NCBI GenBank assembly: GCA_035620975.1
Contig: DASPFV010000303.1
Coordinates: 1 to 31,693, forward strand
Direction of reading: 5' to 3'
Source of the DNA: DASPFV01 sp035620975
GTDB lineage: Bacteria > Acidobacteriota > Vicinamibacteria > Vicinamibacterales > 2-12-FULL-66-21
Length of the DNA: 31,693 bases
Positions 1-15,009 of this stretch are shown here, piece after piece. Both the position numbers and the translations under genes were made by a program. The stretch's first letter is position 1; each line of letters begins with the position of its first letter. A model generated the notes under the pieces. It did not search any database. It worked only from the letters and a program-made list of their open reading frames with translations, and was not told the origin of the DNA.

Positions 1-51
1 GAGGGCCGGCCGCGCGCAAGTACGTCAATGCAAGACCTGACCCCCGGCGGC

Positions 52-525
52 TCAGAACCACGGAACCCTCGAGAGCAGCCAGAACAGCACCACGAAGGGG
101 AGCAGGGCGGCCAGCGCGACCACGGCCAGGCTGGCGCCCACGAAGACGTAGTCGCCTCGCGATGGTGGTACGCCACGCTGGGCGTGGCGCTCCAGCAGCG
201 CCACGTTCCTCAGATCCGCCTTCCAGAACACGTCCGCGATGTCGCCCGCCAGTGGCACCACGCCGAGCACCGCGTCGAACGCCGCGTTGACCACCATCCG
301 GGCGAGCACGATCTTCGGGACGCGGACCCTCAGCGCCGTCAGCAGCACCATGACAGTGAAGACCGGTGCGACCAGGTCCCCGAGACCCGGGATCAGGCCG
401 ATGAGCGCGTCGAGCCCGAACCGGATCCGCGTGCCGGGCACCCGGAACGCACTATCGAGCAAGATCGCCCAGCGACGCAGCAGGTCGAGGTCCGGGCCCG
501 GCACACGCGCCATTTCAGCGCACAC
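52..525 (-). CDS. DUF4112 family membrane protein
   Basis: A 157-residue protein that matches the DUF4112 family in length and pattern. The N-terminal half carries the family-like glycine-rich stretch 'GLIPGLGDL' followed by a hydrophobic segment, then a second conserved block ('AFDAVLGVVPLAGDIADVFWKADLRN'-type, Asp/Ala rich). The C-terminus holds a strongly hydrophobic helix of about 20 residues ending in 'LLSRVPWF'. It is probably an integral membrane protein; the family has no established biochemical role. The first ATG (525) and a second Met four codons in (513) are both possible starts. It is divergent from the glycogen/trehalose operon, with only about 67 bases between the two start codons, so the promoters must share that gap. 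Family assignment is confident; function is unknown. Confidence 0.8.
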   Translation of the reverse strand: MCAEMARVPGPDLDLLRRWAILLDSAFRVPGTRIRFGLDALIGLIPGLGDLVAPVFTVMVLLTALRVRVPKIVLARMVVNAAFDAVLGVVPLAGDIADVFWKADLRNVALLERHAQRGVPPSRGDYVFVGASLAVVALAALLPFVVLFWLLSRVPWF

Positions 526-592
526 CCCGTCGGTTCGCCGCCGCGCGGCGCGTTTGCCATCTCATCTGCGAACGTGGTACGTAAGCGGATCT

Positions 593-2759
<2,167 letters not shown>

Positions 2760-2770
<11 letters not shown>

Positions 2771-4800
2771 GCCTCGAATCAATGGGCAGGTCTCGACCGA
2801 GTTGCTGACCGGTCGCCTGCATCCGGATCTGCTCCGACGGGCCGTCGTGGAACGGGTGCGCCCCGAAGTCGACGGGGGGCGCTTCCCGATCAAACGCGCT
2901 GCCGGCGAATCGGTCGTCGTCCGCGCCGACGTCTTCGCAGATGGCCACGACCTGGTCGCAGCGGCGGTCCTGTGCCGCCGTCCCGACGACCCGTGGCGCG
3001 AGGTGCCGATGGAGGCCCTCGGCAACGACCGGTGGCAGGCGGCGTTCGACGTGACGGAGCTCGGGCGATATCAGTACACCGTCGAAGGCTGGGTCGATCG
3101 GTTCGGCAGCTGGCGCGCGGAGCTGTCGAAGAAGGTCGGCGCCGGGCAGGACGTCGGAACCGAGCTGCTCGAGGGCGCGACCCTGATTCGAGCGCTCCTC
3201 CGGGACGCCGATGACACGCCGGACGTGCGGGATCTGCGTGCGCGCGCGTCGTTCATCGGCGACACGGCGATCCCGCCGGGTGAGCGCATCGCCGCCGCTC
3301 TCGCCGAGCGGCTCCGTTCGGGCCTGGCGCGGCGAGGGCACCGCGATCCCCGCACGCGCTACGATCGGGTGCTCGAGGTCCTCGTCGAACGGGATCTGGC
3401 CCGCTTCGGCGCGTGGTACGAGATGTTCCCGCGTTCGGCCGGCCCGGACCCCTCCCGGAGCGCGACGTTCGCCGAGGCGGCAGGGCTGCTCCCCTACGTC
3501 GCCTCCATGGGATTCGACGTGCTGTACCTCCCGCCGATTCATCCGATCGGCCGCAGCTTCCGGAAGGGCCGCAACAACACGCTCGAGGCTGGGCCCGACG
3601 ACGTGGGCAGCCCGTGGGCCATCGGTGGACCCGAGGGGGGGCACACGGCAGTCGAGCCGGGACTCGGCAGCCTCGCCGATTTCGACCGCTTCGTGGAACA
3701 GGCGCGGCGGCACGGGCTCGAGGTCGCGCTCGATATCGCCTACCAGGCCTCGCCGGACCATCCTTACGTCGGCGAACACCCCGAGTGGTTCCGCCATCGG
3801 CCCGACGGCTCCATCAAGTACGCGGAGAACCCGCCGAAGAAGTATCAGGACATCTACCCCTTCAACTTCGAGTCGGACGCGTGGGAGCCCCTCTGGCTCG
3901 AGTTGAAGCAGGTGATCGAGTTCTGGGTCGCACGGGGCGTCAAGATCTTCCGGGTGGACAACCCGCATACGAAGCCGTTCCGGTTCTGGGAATGGGCGCT
4001 CGCGGACGTGAAGCGGCAGCATCCGGACACGATCTTCCTGTCGGAGGCGTTCACGCGGCCGAAGGTGATGCGCTACCTCGCCAAGGCCGGCTTTTCGCAG
4101 TCCTACACCTACTTCACGTGGCGGAACACCAGCGACGAGCTGCGCGACTACTTCACCGAGCTGACGCAGACCCCGGTGCGGGAATACCTCCGGCCGAATC
4201 TCTTCGCCAACACGCCCGACATCCTGCACGCGTACCTGCAGCGCGGCGGCCGCCCGGCGTTCCAGGTCCGGCTGGTGCTCGCCGCCACGCTGGGCGCGTC
4301 GTACGGGATCTACAGCGGGTTCGAGCTGGCCGAGAACGTGGCCGTTCGCGAGGGAAGCGAGGAGTACCTGGACTCGGAAAAGTACCAGATCCGCATACGC
4401 GACTTCAGCCGGGCCGACAGCCTCGCGGAACTCGTCGCGCGCGTGAACGCGGTCCGCCGCGACCACCCGGCCCTGCACCGCGACTGGGGGCTGCGGTTCC
4501 ACGACACCGACAACCCCCAGCTGCTGGCGTACAGCAAACGGTCCGTCGACGGGACCGATCTCCTCCTGATGGTCGTCAACGTCGATCCCGTTAACATGCA
4601 GCACGGCCACGTACGCCTGCCGCTCGAGGCCTGGGGGCTGCCGCCCGACGGTCCGGTCGACGCGCTCGACCTGCTGTCCGCCGAGCGTTACGTCTGGCGG
4701 GCCGAATGGAACTACGTGCGGCTGGACCCGCCAGTCCGTGTCGCCCACATCCTGCAGATCAGGCTCGCCGCGCCTCTGCCTTCCGAACCCGACCGTGACG

Positions 4801-4808
<8 letters not shown>
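2760..4808 (+). CDS. glgE: Maltose-1-phosphate maltosyltransferase GlgE
   Basis: A 682-residue GH13_3 enzyme that transfers maltosyl units from alpha-maltose-1-phosphate onto the non-reducing ends of alpha-1,4-glucan, releasing phosphate. An N-terminal beta-sandwich domain (about 1-190) precedes the barrel. The latter shows 'PPIHPIGRSFRKGRNNTL', 'IAYQASPDHPYVGEHPEWF', 'PPKKYQDIYPFNFE', nucleophile Asp400 in 'FRVDNPHTKPF' and Glu429 in 'FLSEAFTRPKVM', all diagnostic for GlgE. The GTG start at 2760 overlaps the glgX stop by 11 bases, consistent with translational coupling. The 3' end overlaps treS. The maltokinase fused to the next gene would supply its donor substrate. Confidence 0.96.
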
Positions 4809-8141
<3,333 letters not shown>

Positions 8142-8145
<4 letters not shown>

Positions 8146-10028
8146 ACACCTTCGGCGTGCTTCCCGACGCCCGTGGCGCCACCTTCCGGCTCCTCACCGC
8201 GGGTCGCCGTGCCGCGTCGCTCGTGCTGCACTCGGGCACAGCGCGGGGCCGGTACGTCATGCCGCCGCCCTGCGAGGGCGTCAGCGAGCTGTGGATCGAG
8301 GGCGCCGCCGCGGGCGACCGTTATGGGTATCGCCTCGACAGCGGTCCTCCCCGGCCGGATCCCGCATCACGCTTCCAGCCCGAGGGCGTGCACGGCCCCT
8401 CGCAGATCGTCGACCCGGCCGCGTTCTCCTGGAGCGACCGGGCCTGGCGCGGACCGAGCCTGTGTGACCTGATTGTGTACGAGCTGCACGTCGGCACGTT
8501 CACCACCCAGGGCAGCTTCATCGGCGTCCGCGACCGTCTCGAGCACCTCCGGGACCTCGGCGTGACCGCCGTAGAGCTGATGCCGGTCGCAGACTTCGCC
8601 GGCAGCCGCAGCTGGGGGTACGACGGCGTGGCCCTGTACGCCCCGTCGCGCGCGTACGGCACGCCGGACGCCCTCCGGGCGCTGGTCGATCGCGCGCACG
8701 CGCTGGGGCTCGCGGTGATTCTCGACGTCGTCTACAACCATCTCGGCCCGGAAGGGGCGTACCTCCCGGAGTTCAATCCCGGACACCTGACCGATCGGCA
8801 CACCACGCCCTGGGGGCGCGCCGTCAATCTGGACGGTCCGGATGCGGATCTGGTCAGGCGGTTCCTGATCGACAACGCCGTCCACTGGATCCGGGAGTAC
8901 CACGTCGATGGCCTGCGCCTGGACGCCACGCACGCGCTCGTCGACGGCGGGCCCGTGCACTTCGTGCGCGAGCTGGCCGAACAGGTCCGAAGCGCGCACC
9001 GCCCCGTCTTCGTGCACGCGGAGGATCATCGCAACCTGACCGCCATTGTCTCCAGTGCAGGGGACGGATGGGCGCTCGACGGCATCTGGGCCGATGATTT
9101 CCACCACGCGGTGCGGACGCTCGTCTGCGGCGACTCGCACGGCTACTACGCCGATTTCAGCGGCACCACGGGCGAGCTGGCCCGCACGCTGCGCCAGGGT
9201 TGGCTCTACACCGGCGAGCACTCGCACCATCTCGATATGGCGCGAGGCAGCGATCCGTCCGGTGTTCCGATGTTCCGGTTCGTCGTCTGCGCGCAGAACC
9301 ACGACCAGATCGGGAACCGGGCGTTCGGCGAGCGTCTCCACCATCAGGTGGACGCTGCGACCTGGCGGGCCGTCAGTACGATCCTGCTGACGGCGCCCAT
9401 GACGCCGCTGCTGTTCATGGGGCAGGAGTGGGCGGCCTCGACGCCGTTCCAGTTCTTCACGGATCTCGAGCCCGCTCTCGGGCCGCTCGTGACCGCGGGG
9501 CGGCGCCGCGAGTTCCGCGACTTCCCCGCGTTTCAACTGGAGGAGGCGCGCCAGCGCATTCCGGATCCGCAGGCGGAGTCGACATTCGCCGCGAGCCGTC
9601 TCCGCTGGGAGGAGCGGGCCGAACCGCGGCATGCAGCCGTGCTGGCGCTCTACCGCGCGCTGCTCCGGCTCCGTCGGAGTACGCCAGCGCTCTCCGGATC
9701 GACCGCCCTGACCGGCGAGGCGGTGGCCCCCGACGATCGCTCGCTCGTCGTCAGGCGCGCGTGGGGACCGGAAACGTGGTGGATCGTCGCGGGCCTGCGC
9801 GACGCCGCCGAAGTGACGCTGAGGGGCGTCGCCGTCTCGCCTGACGCACGGGCCAGATGGGAACTGGTGCTCACGACCGAGGACGCGCGTTTCGCAGCCG
9901 ACCCCGTGCCGGCCGTGGTGGATCTGGCGAGCGGGCCGGCGGTGCGCTTCGAACGACCGGGAGCGGTCATCCTGCGGTCCGCACTGACGGGGGCGTCCGG
10001 AGGCGGTCGCGAACCCATGCCCGCCTGA
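8142..10028 (+). CDS. treZ: Malto-oligosyltrehalose trehalohydrolase TreZ
   Basis: A 628-residue GH13_10 enzyme that hydrolyses maltooligosyltrehalose to free trehalose and a shortened dextrin. It has an N-terminal CBM48-like domain (about 1-90) and a barrel with 'ELHVGTFTTQGSF', 'VELMPVADFAGSRSWGYDGV', 'DVVYNHLGPEGAYL', Asp261 in 'GLRLDATHAL', Glu294 in 'FVHAEDHRN' and 'AQNHDQIGNRAFGERL'. The 'YNHLGPEG' and 'NHDQIGNR' motifs distinguish it from branching enzyme GlgB, which shares the fold. ATG at 8142 overlaps the treS-mak TGA in an ATGA, indicating coupled translation. Treats the product of treY, encoded immediately downstream. Confidence 0.96.
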
Positions 10029-10035
10029 TCCTGCC

Positions 10036-13029
10036 GTGCAGCCTTCGATGCCGGACCACCGACCGCGGTACGTACCCGTCAGCACCTATCGGCTGCAGCT
10101 GCATCACGAGTTTCCGTTCGCGGCAGCCGAGCGGATCGTGGCGTACCTCGCGCGGCTCGGCGCGGGCGCGTGCTACACGTCGCCGTACTTCACGGCCACG
10201 CCGGGCAGCACGCACGGCTACGACGTGGTGAACCACAACGAGATCAATCCGGAGCTGGGCGGCGAGGACGGCCACCGGGCGTTCACGGCGTGCCTGACGG
10301 CGCACGGGCTGGGCCACGTCGTGGACTTCGTTCCGAACCACATGGGCATCGACACCGGAAGAAACGCCTGGTGGCGAGACGTCCTCGAAAACGGGCCCAG
10401 TTCGCCGGCCTCGCGCTTCTTCGACGTGGACTGGGACCCGATCAAGCCCGAGCTGCACGCGAAGCTGATGCTGCCTATCCTCGGCGATCAGTACGGGTCC
10501 GCGCTCGAGCGCGGCGAGCTGCAGCTGGCGTTCCGCGACGGCAGCCTGCTGCTCACCTACTTCGATTACGAGCTCCCCGTCAACCCGCGGCAGGCCCCAC
10601 GCGTCTACCGGCGCGCGGTCGAGCCGCTGGCGGCCGCCCTCGGCCGCGACAATTCGCGCCTCCTGGAGTTCCAGAGCATCCTGGCGTCGCTGCAGAACCT
10701 GCCGCCGTACACGGAGCAGGCGGCGGAGCGTGTGGCCGAGCGGCAGCGGGAGAAGGAGGTCGCGCGCGCCCGCCTCGCCAAGCTCGTCGCCGAGTGCCCC
10801 ACCGTCCGCGAGCACATCGAGCAGGCCGTGCGAGAGGTGAACGGCGAGCCGGGGCGGTCCGGCAGCTTCGACGCGATGCACGAGCTGCTCGAGGCGCAGG
10901 CCTACCGCGTGTCGTACTGGCGGGCTGCGTCGCACGAGATCAATTACCGGAGGTTCTTCGATATCAACACGCTCGCCGGGCTGCGCGTGGAGGATCCGGC
11001 GGTGTTCGAGGCGACACACCAGCTGCTCGCCCGTCTCCTGCGCGACGGGGCCGTCTCCGCCGTGCGGATCGATCATCCCGACGGGCTCTTCGATCCGGCC
11101 CGTTACTTCGAGATGCTGCAGGATCTCGCCTGCCGTGCGTGGGACGTCGAGCGCGAGACCCCACGTCCGCTGTGGGTGGCTGCCGAGAAAATCCTCTCCG
11201 CTGGCGAACAGCTGCCTCCGCGCTGGGCCGTCCACGGGACGACCGGCTACAACTACCTGAACGATCTGAACGGGCTGTTCGTCGATGCGAAGCAGGTCAA
11301 GCGAGTGCGCCGCGCATACGCGAAGCTCACCGGCAGCATCGAGCCGTTCGAGGAGGTGCTCTACGCCAGCAAGCGGCTGATCATGGAGACCGCCATGGCC
11401 AGCGAGCTGACCGTCCTGGCCCACAGGCTGGATCGGATCGCGGAGAGCAACCGGCGTTCGCGCGACTTCACGCTGGAAAGCCTGCGCAACGTGATCACGG
11501 AGGTCGTGGCCTGCTTCCCGGTCTACCGGACCTACGTGGACGAGCGCGGCTGGACGGCGGAGGATCGGGCGGTCGTCGTCCGCGCGGTCGCGCGGGCGCG
11601 CCGGCGCAACCCCGCGATGGAGGCCTCGCTGTTCGACTTCCTGCTCGAAGTCGTGCTCCCGCGCGGGGACGAGAGCGGCACGGCGCACGCCCCCGATCGA
11701 CGGGGGGGCTACCCGGCTCAGGATGCGGCCGAATCGGCCGCCCGGCGCCGGTTTGCGATGAAGCTGCAGCAGTACACCGGGCCCCTGCAGGCCAAGGGGC
11801 TCGAGGATACGGCGTTCTACCGCTACAACCTCCTGCTCTCGCTGAACGAAGTCGGCGGCGACCCGGAGCGGTTCGGCCGATCGCCGGCCGAGTTTCACGC
11901 CGCAAACGAGCACCGGCTCCGCCACTGGCCCTTCGAGATGCTGGCCACGTCCACGCACGACACCAAGCTCGGCGAGGACGTGCGCGCCCGGGTGAACACG
12001 CTGTCGGAAATCCCCGAAGACTGGGCGCGCGAAGTGTCGCGGTGGATGCGCATCAACCGGACGCACCGGACCGTGGTCGATGGCGATCCCGCGCCGGACC
12101 GCAACGACGAGTACCGGTTCTATCAGGCCCTCGTCGGCGCCTGGCCGCTCGAGGCCGGGGATTCAAGTGTCGACGATGTGGACCGGGGGAAGGGAGACCG
12201 GGAACGAGCGGCCGGCCTCGAGTTCGTCGCGCGAATACAGGCCTACATGATCAAGGCCGTCAAGGAGGCCAAGCGCCACACGAGCTGGCTGACGCCCAAC
12301 GCGCCCTACGAGAACGCCGTACTCCGGTTCGTGGAGCGCGTGCTCACCGGACCCGGGCAGGGGCGTTTCCTGCCGGCCTTCCTGCCCTTCCAGCAGCGCG
12401 TGGCCCAGATCGGCCTCGTCAACTCGCTCGCCCAGCTCACTCTCAAGCTCGGTTCCCCGGGCATTCCCGATTTCTACCAGGGGACCGAGCTCTGGGACCT
12501 GAGCCTGGTCGATCCCGACAACCGGCGACCGGTCGATTTCGCGCATCGCGCCGCGCTGCTCGACGAGATCGAGAGCGTGCTCGCGGAGCCACTCGGGCAA
12601 CGGCGGTCCGCCGTGGTGGCACTCCAGCAGCGCTGGAGAGATGGCCGCATCAAGCTGCTCCTCACGGTGGCGGGCCTGCGGCTCCGCCGGGACTGGCCCG
12701 AAGGATTTCTCCAGGGCGCCTACCTGCCGCTCGAGACGGAGGTGAGCGTGCCCGCGGACCTCGTGGCGTTCGCGCGCGTCTTCGAGGACAGGGCCGCCGT
12801 CTTCGTCGTTCCGCGGCTCGCCGCGCGCCTCGTCGCTCAGGCCGGCCTGCCGCTCGGCGGCGATGCCTGGAAGACCTCCCGCGTGCTGCTGCCGCCGGAA
12901 CTGTCGAATCGGACGTTCCGCCACGTCGTCACCGGCGCGGAGATCCGGCCGACGTCGACGAACAGCCGTAGCTGGATCTTCGCCGGCGAAATCTTCCAGG
13001 TCGTCCCCTTCGGGATCCTGGTCGCCTGA
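10036..13029 (+). CDS. treY: Malto-oligosyltrehalose synthase TreY
   Basis: A large (997-residue) GH13_26 isomerase that converts the reducing-end alpha-1,4 bond of a maltodextrin to an alpha,alpha-1,1 bond, giving maltooligosyltrehalose. Diagnostic stretches are 'STYRLQLHHEFPF', 'YTSPYFTATPGSTHGYDVVNH', 'VDFVPNHMGI', the nucleophile region 'VRIDHPDGLFDPARYF', the acid region 'VAAEKILSAGEQLP', 'TTGYNYLNDLNGLFV', 'STHDTKLGEDVRAR' and 'GIPDFYQGTELWDLSLVDPDNRRPVD'. A GTG at 10036 and an ATG at 10048 are both possible starts, as homologs begin close to 'RYVPVSTYRLQ'. Last gene of the sugar operon, 7 bases after treZ; its 3' end faces a converging gene across a repeat-rich gap. Confidence 0.96.
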   Translation: MQPSMPDHRPRYVPVSTYRLQLHHEFPFAAAERIVAYLARLGAGACYTSPYFTATPGSTHGYDVVNHNEINPELGGEDGHRAFTACLTAHGLGHVVDFVPNHMGIDTGRNAWWRDVLENGPSSPASRFFDVDWDPIKPELHAKLMLPILGDQYGSALERGELQLAFRDGSLLLTYFDYELPVNPRQAPRVYRRAVEPLAAALGRDNSRLLEFQSILASLQNLPPYTEQAAERVAERQREKEVARARLAKLVAECPTVREHIEQAVREVNGEPGRSGSFDAMHELLEAQAYRVSYWRAASHEINYRRFFDINTLAGLRVEDPAVFEATHQLLARLLRDGAVSAVRIDHPDGLFDPARYFEMLQDLACRAWDVERETPRPLWVAAEKILSAGEQLPPRWAVHGTTGYNYLNDLNGLFVDAKQVKRVRRAYAKLTGSIEPFEEVLYASKRLIMETAMASELTVLAHRLDRIAESNRRSRDFTLESLRNVITEVVACFPVYRTYVDERGWTAEDRAVVVRAVARARRRNPAMEASLFDFLLEVVLPRGDESGTAHAPDRRGGYPAQDAAESAARRRFAMKLQQYTGPLQAKGLEDTAFYRYNLLLSLNEVGGDPERFGRSPAEFHAANEHRLRHWPFEMLATSTHDTKLGEDVRARVNTLSEIPEDWAREVSRWMRINRTHRTVVDGDPAPDRNDEYRFYQALVGAWPLEAGDSSVDDVDRGKGDRERAAGLEFVARIQAYMIKAVKEAKRHTSWLTPNAPYENAVLRFVERVLTGPGQGRFLPAFLPFQQRVAQIGLVNSLAQLTLKLGSPGIPDFYQGTELWDLSLVDPDNRRPVDFAHRAALLDEIESVLAEPLGQRRSAVVALQQRWRDGRIKLLLTVAGLRLRRDWPEGFLQGAYLPLETEVSVPADLVAFARVFEDRAAVFVVPRLAARLVAQAGLPLGGDAWKTSRVLLPPELSNRTFRHVVTGAEIRPTSTNSRSWIFAGEIFQVVPFGILVA

Positions 13030-13294
13030 ATCGCGGATTCTCTGCGCGGCATCGCTGTCCGGCTCCTCTACCTCACGAGGCGCGGGTGGCCCGCGTGTGC
13101 TCCCGGATCGTCTCAGCGGGCTCGCGGGGCCAAGCCGCGGCCCCACCGCTCAGGCGAAGGTTCGGGATCCGCGGCCATCCGCCTACGCCCTGCGGGCTAC
13201 GGCGGACAAAGTCCGCGTCCCGTGGTCAGCCGTGATCCGCGCGCATCCGCGTCCCGTGATCAACCGTGAATCCGCGTTCATCCGCGTCCCGTGA
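13030..13294. other. Convergent intergenic gap
   Basis: The 265-base gap lies between the 3' end of treY and the 3' end of the converging unknown gene. I see no coding frame with family-like character. Its right part is occupied by 17-base direct repeats (listed separately). No obvious hairpin followed by a T-run was found that would serve as a classical terminator for treY. Confidence 0.5.
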
Positions 13295-13297
13295 TCA
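13212..13297. repeat. Three 17-base direct repeats
   Basis: TCCGCGTCCCGTGRTCA occurs at 13212-13228 (R=G), 13246-13262 and 13281-13297 (R=A), start to start 34-35 bases. The spacers carry related bits such as 'CGTGAATCCGCGTTCA' and 'CGTGATCCGCGCGCA', so the whole tract is a degenerate array of 'ATCCGCG'-type words. The last copy contains the stop codon of the minus-strand gene at 13295. Composition is lower in GC than the neighbouring genes. Function unknown. Confidence 0.8.
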
Positions 13298-13960
13298 ATT
13301 CTGCTCCGCGCGCATCCGCGATTCGCGCGGCACCCGCGTCGCCGGATCCAGCCGGGGCGGCCGCGCACCATGCCGGACCGCGCCCGCCACGGGCACGTAG
13401 GTCAGCTCCTGCCCGGCGTGCGCGCAGCGCAGCAGGAGCCCGCCTCGGCTCATGTCGCCGCGGCCCACGAACTCGGCGGGGAACACCAGATTGTTGCCGA
13501 ACACCTCGAGCAGGACGTCGACGTACTTCGCCGACGCGATGCTGCCGAGCAGCACGACCTGGCAGGCCGGGCCGACCTCGCCGGCGATCGCTCTCGCGCT
13601 GCGTTCGAGCGGCCGACGGTATCTGGGGTTGTCGCTGGCCACGTCGACGCCGGCGAACCGCTGGAGAGCCTCGAGCGTGACCCTCGTCTCAGGGCTGCGC
13701 AGGCCGGCACTTGGCGTGATGACGAAGATTCCCGAGCCCGCGATGGGCGAGGCCGGGTCCGCCGGCCTGGCAAAGGCGCGGGCGTAGGTCAGCTTCCCGC
13801 GAAAATACAGCCCGCTGACGAACGTGAAGACCTCGCCGAGCGTGGCGCCCTCCCGGCTCCGGAGCCTGAGGACCAGGTCGAAGCTCGCCCGATCCGAGAA
13901 CAGCAGCCGGCCGCGGCTGCCGCCGCAATTGGCAGGAGATAGAAGGAATAGGCGGGTCAT
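13295..13960 (-). CDS. Conserved protein of unknown function
   Basis: A 221-residue predicted cytoplasmic protein that I do not assign to a named family. It begins 'MTRLFLLSPANCGGSRGRLLF' and contains 'TLGEVFTFVSGLYFRGKLTYARAF', 'FVITPSAGLRSP', 'VVLLGSIASAKYVDVLLEVFG' and 'FVGRGDMSRGGLLLRCA', ending with an Arg-rich tail. The well-ordered glycine/hydrophobic pattern and GC-rich codon use argue for a genuine gene rather than a shadow. I chose the ATG at 13960; the frame runs to an upstream ATG at 13993, but those eleven codons (MQSPIGNPQSA) are repeat sequence. No signal peptide or membrane helix is visible. The 3' end lies in a repeat unit. It has no clear functional link to its neighbours. 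Confidence 0.75.
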   Translation of the reverse strand: MTRLFLLSPANCGGSRGRLLFSDRASFDLVLRLRSREGATLGEVFTFVSGLYFRGKLTYARAFARPADPASPIAGSGIFVITPSAGLRSPETRVTLEALQRFAGVDVASDNPRYRRPLERSARAIAGEVGPACQVVLLGSIASAKYVDVLLEVFGNNLVFPAEFVGRGDMSRGGLLLRCAHAGQELTYVPVAGAVRHGARPPRLDPATRVPRESRMRAEQN

Positions 13961-14112
13961 TGCCGATTGCGGATTGCCGATTGGCGATTGCATTGGTGGA
14001 TTGGCAGATTGGGGGATTGATGATTGGCGATTGGGTGATTGGCGATTGGGGCCCGATTGCGGATTGCCGGATTGCGGGATTGCTCGATTGCCGGATTGCT
14101 CGATTGCCGAAT
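13961..14112. repeat. GATTG-core degenerate repeat array
   Basis: About twenty copies of a 7-8 base unit, GATTG followed by two or three variable bases (GATTGCC, GATTGCG, GATTGGC, GATTGGGT, GATTGCTC), run almost without interruption through this gap. The tract starts directly at the start codon of the minus-strand unknown gene and ends about 24 bases before the end of the dioxygenase gene. It is AT-richer than the surrounding DNA and has stop codons in most frames. Another array of the same family lies at 16542-16802. No spacer-repeat alternation as in CRISPR. Confidence 0.9.
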
Positions 14113-14135
14113 CCGCGATAACTCCGACTCGCTCG

Positions 14136-14909
14136 CTACCTCATGAATCCGCTCCGGACGGTGACCGAGGCGCTCAGCTCGTCGTTCAGCGGATCGTCGA
14201 GCGCCAGCAGATCCCGCAGCTCCGGGCTCAGCCCGCTCTGCACTTCCGGGCGCAGCAGCTGTTTCTGGTACTGCTGCTGCGGCTTGTCCCGCCGGCAGTA
14301 GAAGGCGTGCATGGCCAGGCGCGGCGCAGGCGAGCGGTTCGCCGTGCCGGCGTGCCACAGGTGCGCGTTCATGACCGCGATCGTCCCCGCCTTTCCCGTG
14401 AGCAGCACCTCTTGGGAGTGCGGCGCCACGGGATCGGCCAGCACGTCCTGGGGACGAGTCCCCCAGCGGTGCGAGCCGGGCACCATCCGGGTCGGCCCGT
14501 TCTCGCGCGTGAAGTCGTCCAGCATCCAGACGGTGTTGCAGACCCAGTAGCCCCGCGCGTCGGGCACGGCGGCCATGTCGACGTGCAGCGGCTGGCCGAC
14601 GGCAGTCTCCGGATCCGCCGATCGCGCGTTGAGGCTGCTCAACTTGATGCCCGGCCCCAGCACGTGCCGCACGTACTCGAGGAGCTCCGGCAGCGCGATC
14701 GCACGGCGGAACACGTCTCCCTTGTCGACGAGGTTGGCCAGACGCCGCGCGTGTTCCTCGGTCCTGAACTCGTGGCCCGCACGCTCCCCTTCCTCCGCGA
14801 AGAGCTCCTGAATCCGCGCGCGGAGCTCGCGCAGGAGGTCGTCGCCCATGAAGGAGTCGAGCACGACGTACCCGCGCTCGTCGAGCTGCCGACGTTCGTC
14901 CGGAGTCAT
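14136..14909 (-). CDS. Phytanoyl-CoA dioxygenase (PhyH) family oxygenase
   Basis: A 257-residue Fe(II)/2-oxoglutarate-dependent oxygenase of the PhyH family. The metal ligands are visible as His109 and Asp111 in 'QPLHVDMA' and distal His186 in 'AHLWHAGTANRS', with Arg197 ('APRLAMH') positioned for 2-oxoglutarate binding. 'RENGPTRMVPGSHRWG' is a typical core stretch of the family. Length is usual. Bacterial members hydroxylate very varied small molecules, so the substrate cannot be read from sequence. It lies 100 bases after a semialdehyde dehydrogenase on the same strand, whose likely product, 2-oxoglutarate, is the co-substrate of this enzyme; a metabolic link is inference only. Confidence 0.88.
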   Translation of the reverse strand: MTPDERRQLDERGYVVLDSFMGDDLLRELRARIQELFAEEGERAGHEFRTEEHARRLANLVDKGDVFRRAIALPELLEYVRHVLGPGIKLSSLNARSADPETAVGQPLHVDMAAVPDARGYWVCNTVWMLDDFTRENGPTRMVPGSHRWGTRPQDVLADPVAPHSQEVLLTGKAGTIAVMNAHLWHAGTANRSPAPRLAMHAFYCRRDKPQQQYQKQLLRPEVQSGLSPELRDLLALDDPLNDELSASVTVRSGFMR

Positions 14910-14920
14910 GACCGCATGCC

Positions 14921-14966
14921 CTTCAGCTCCCGGCTTTCAGCGCCCATCTTCCAGCGTCCAGCTCGC
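14921..14966. repeat. Degenerate TTCAGC/TTCCAGC repeat
   Basis: The gap between the dioxygenase and dehydrogenase genes holds a run of related words: CTTCAGCTCC, CTTTCAGCGCC, CTTCCAGCGTCC, AGCTC. Units are about 10-11 bases and only roughly conserved. It is distinct from the GATTG family. The remainder of the gap up to 15009 shows no gene. Confidence 0.55.
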
Positions 14967-15009
14967 GTGGAGCGGGCCGCGCGTCACGACAGCTTCTTCA
15001 CACCCGCGG

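Noticed and set aside
13212..13297. Possible CRISPR or integron-type repeats with 34-35 base period
   Set aside because: Only three copies, with related rather than unique spacer sequence, and no associated genes.
13961..14112. Possible CRISPR array in the GATTG tract
   Set aside because: Units are 7-8 bases, contiguous and degenerate, with no unique spacers of 25-40 bases and no cas genes nearby.
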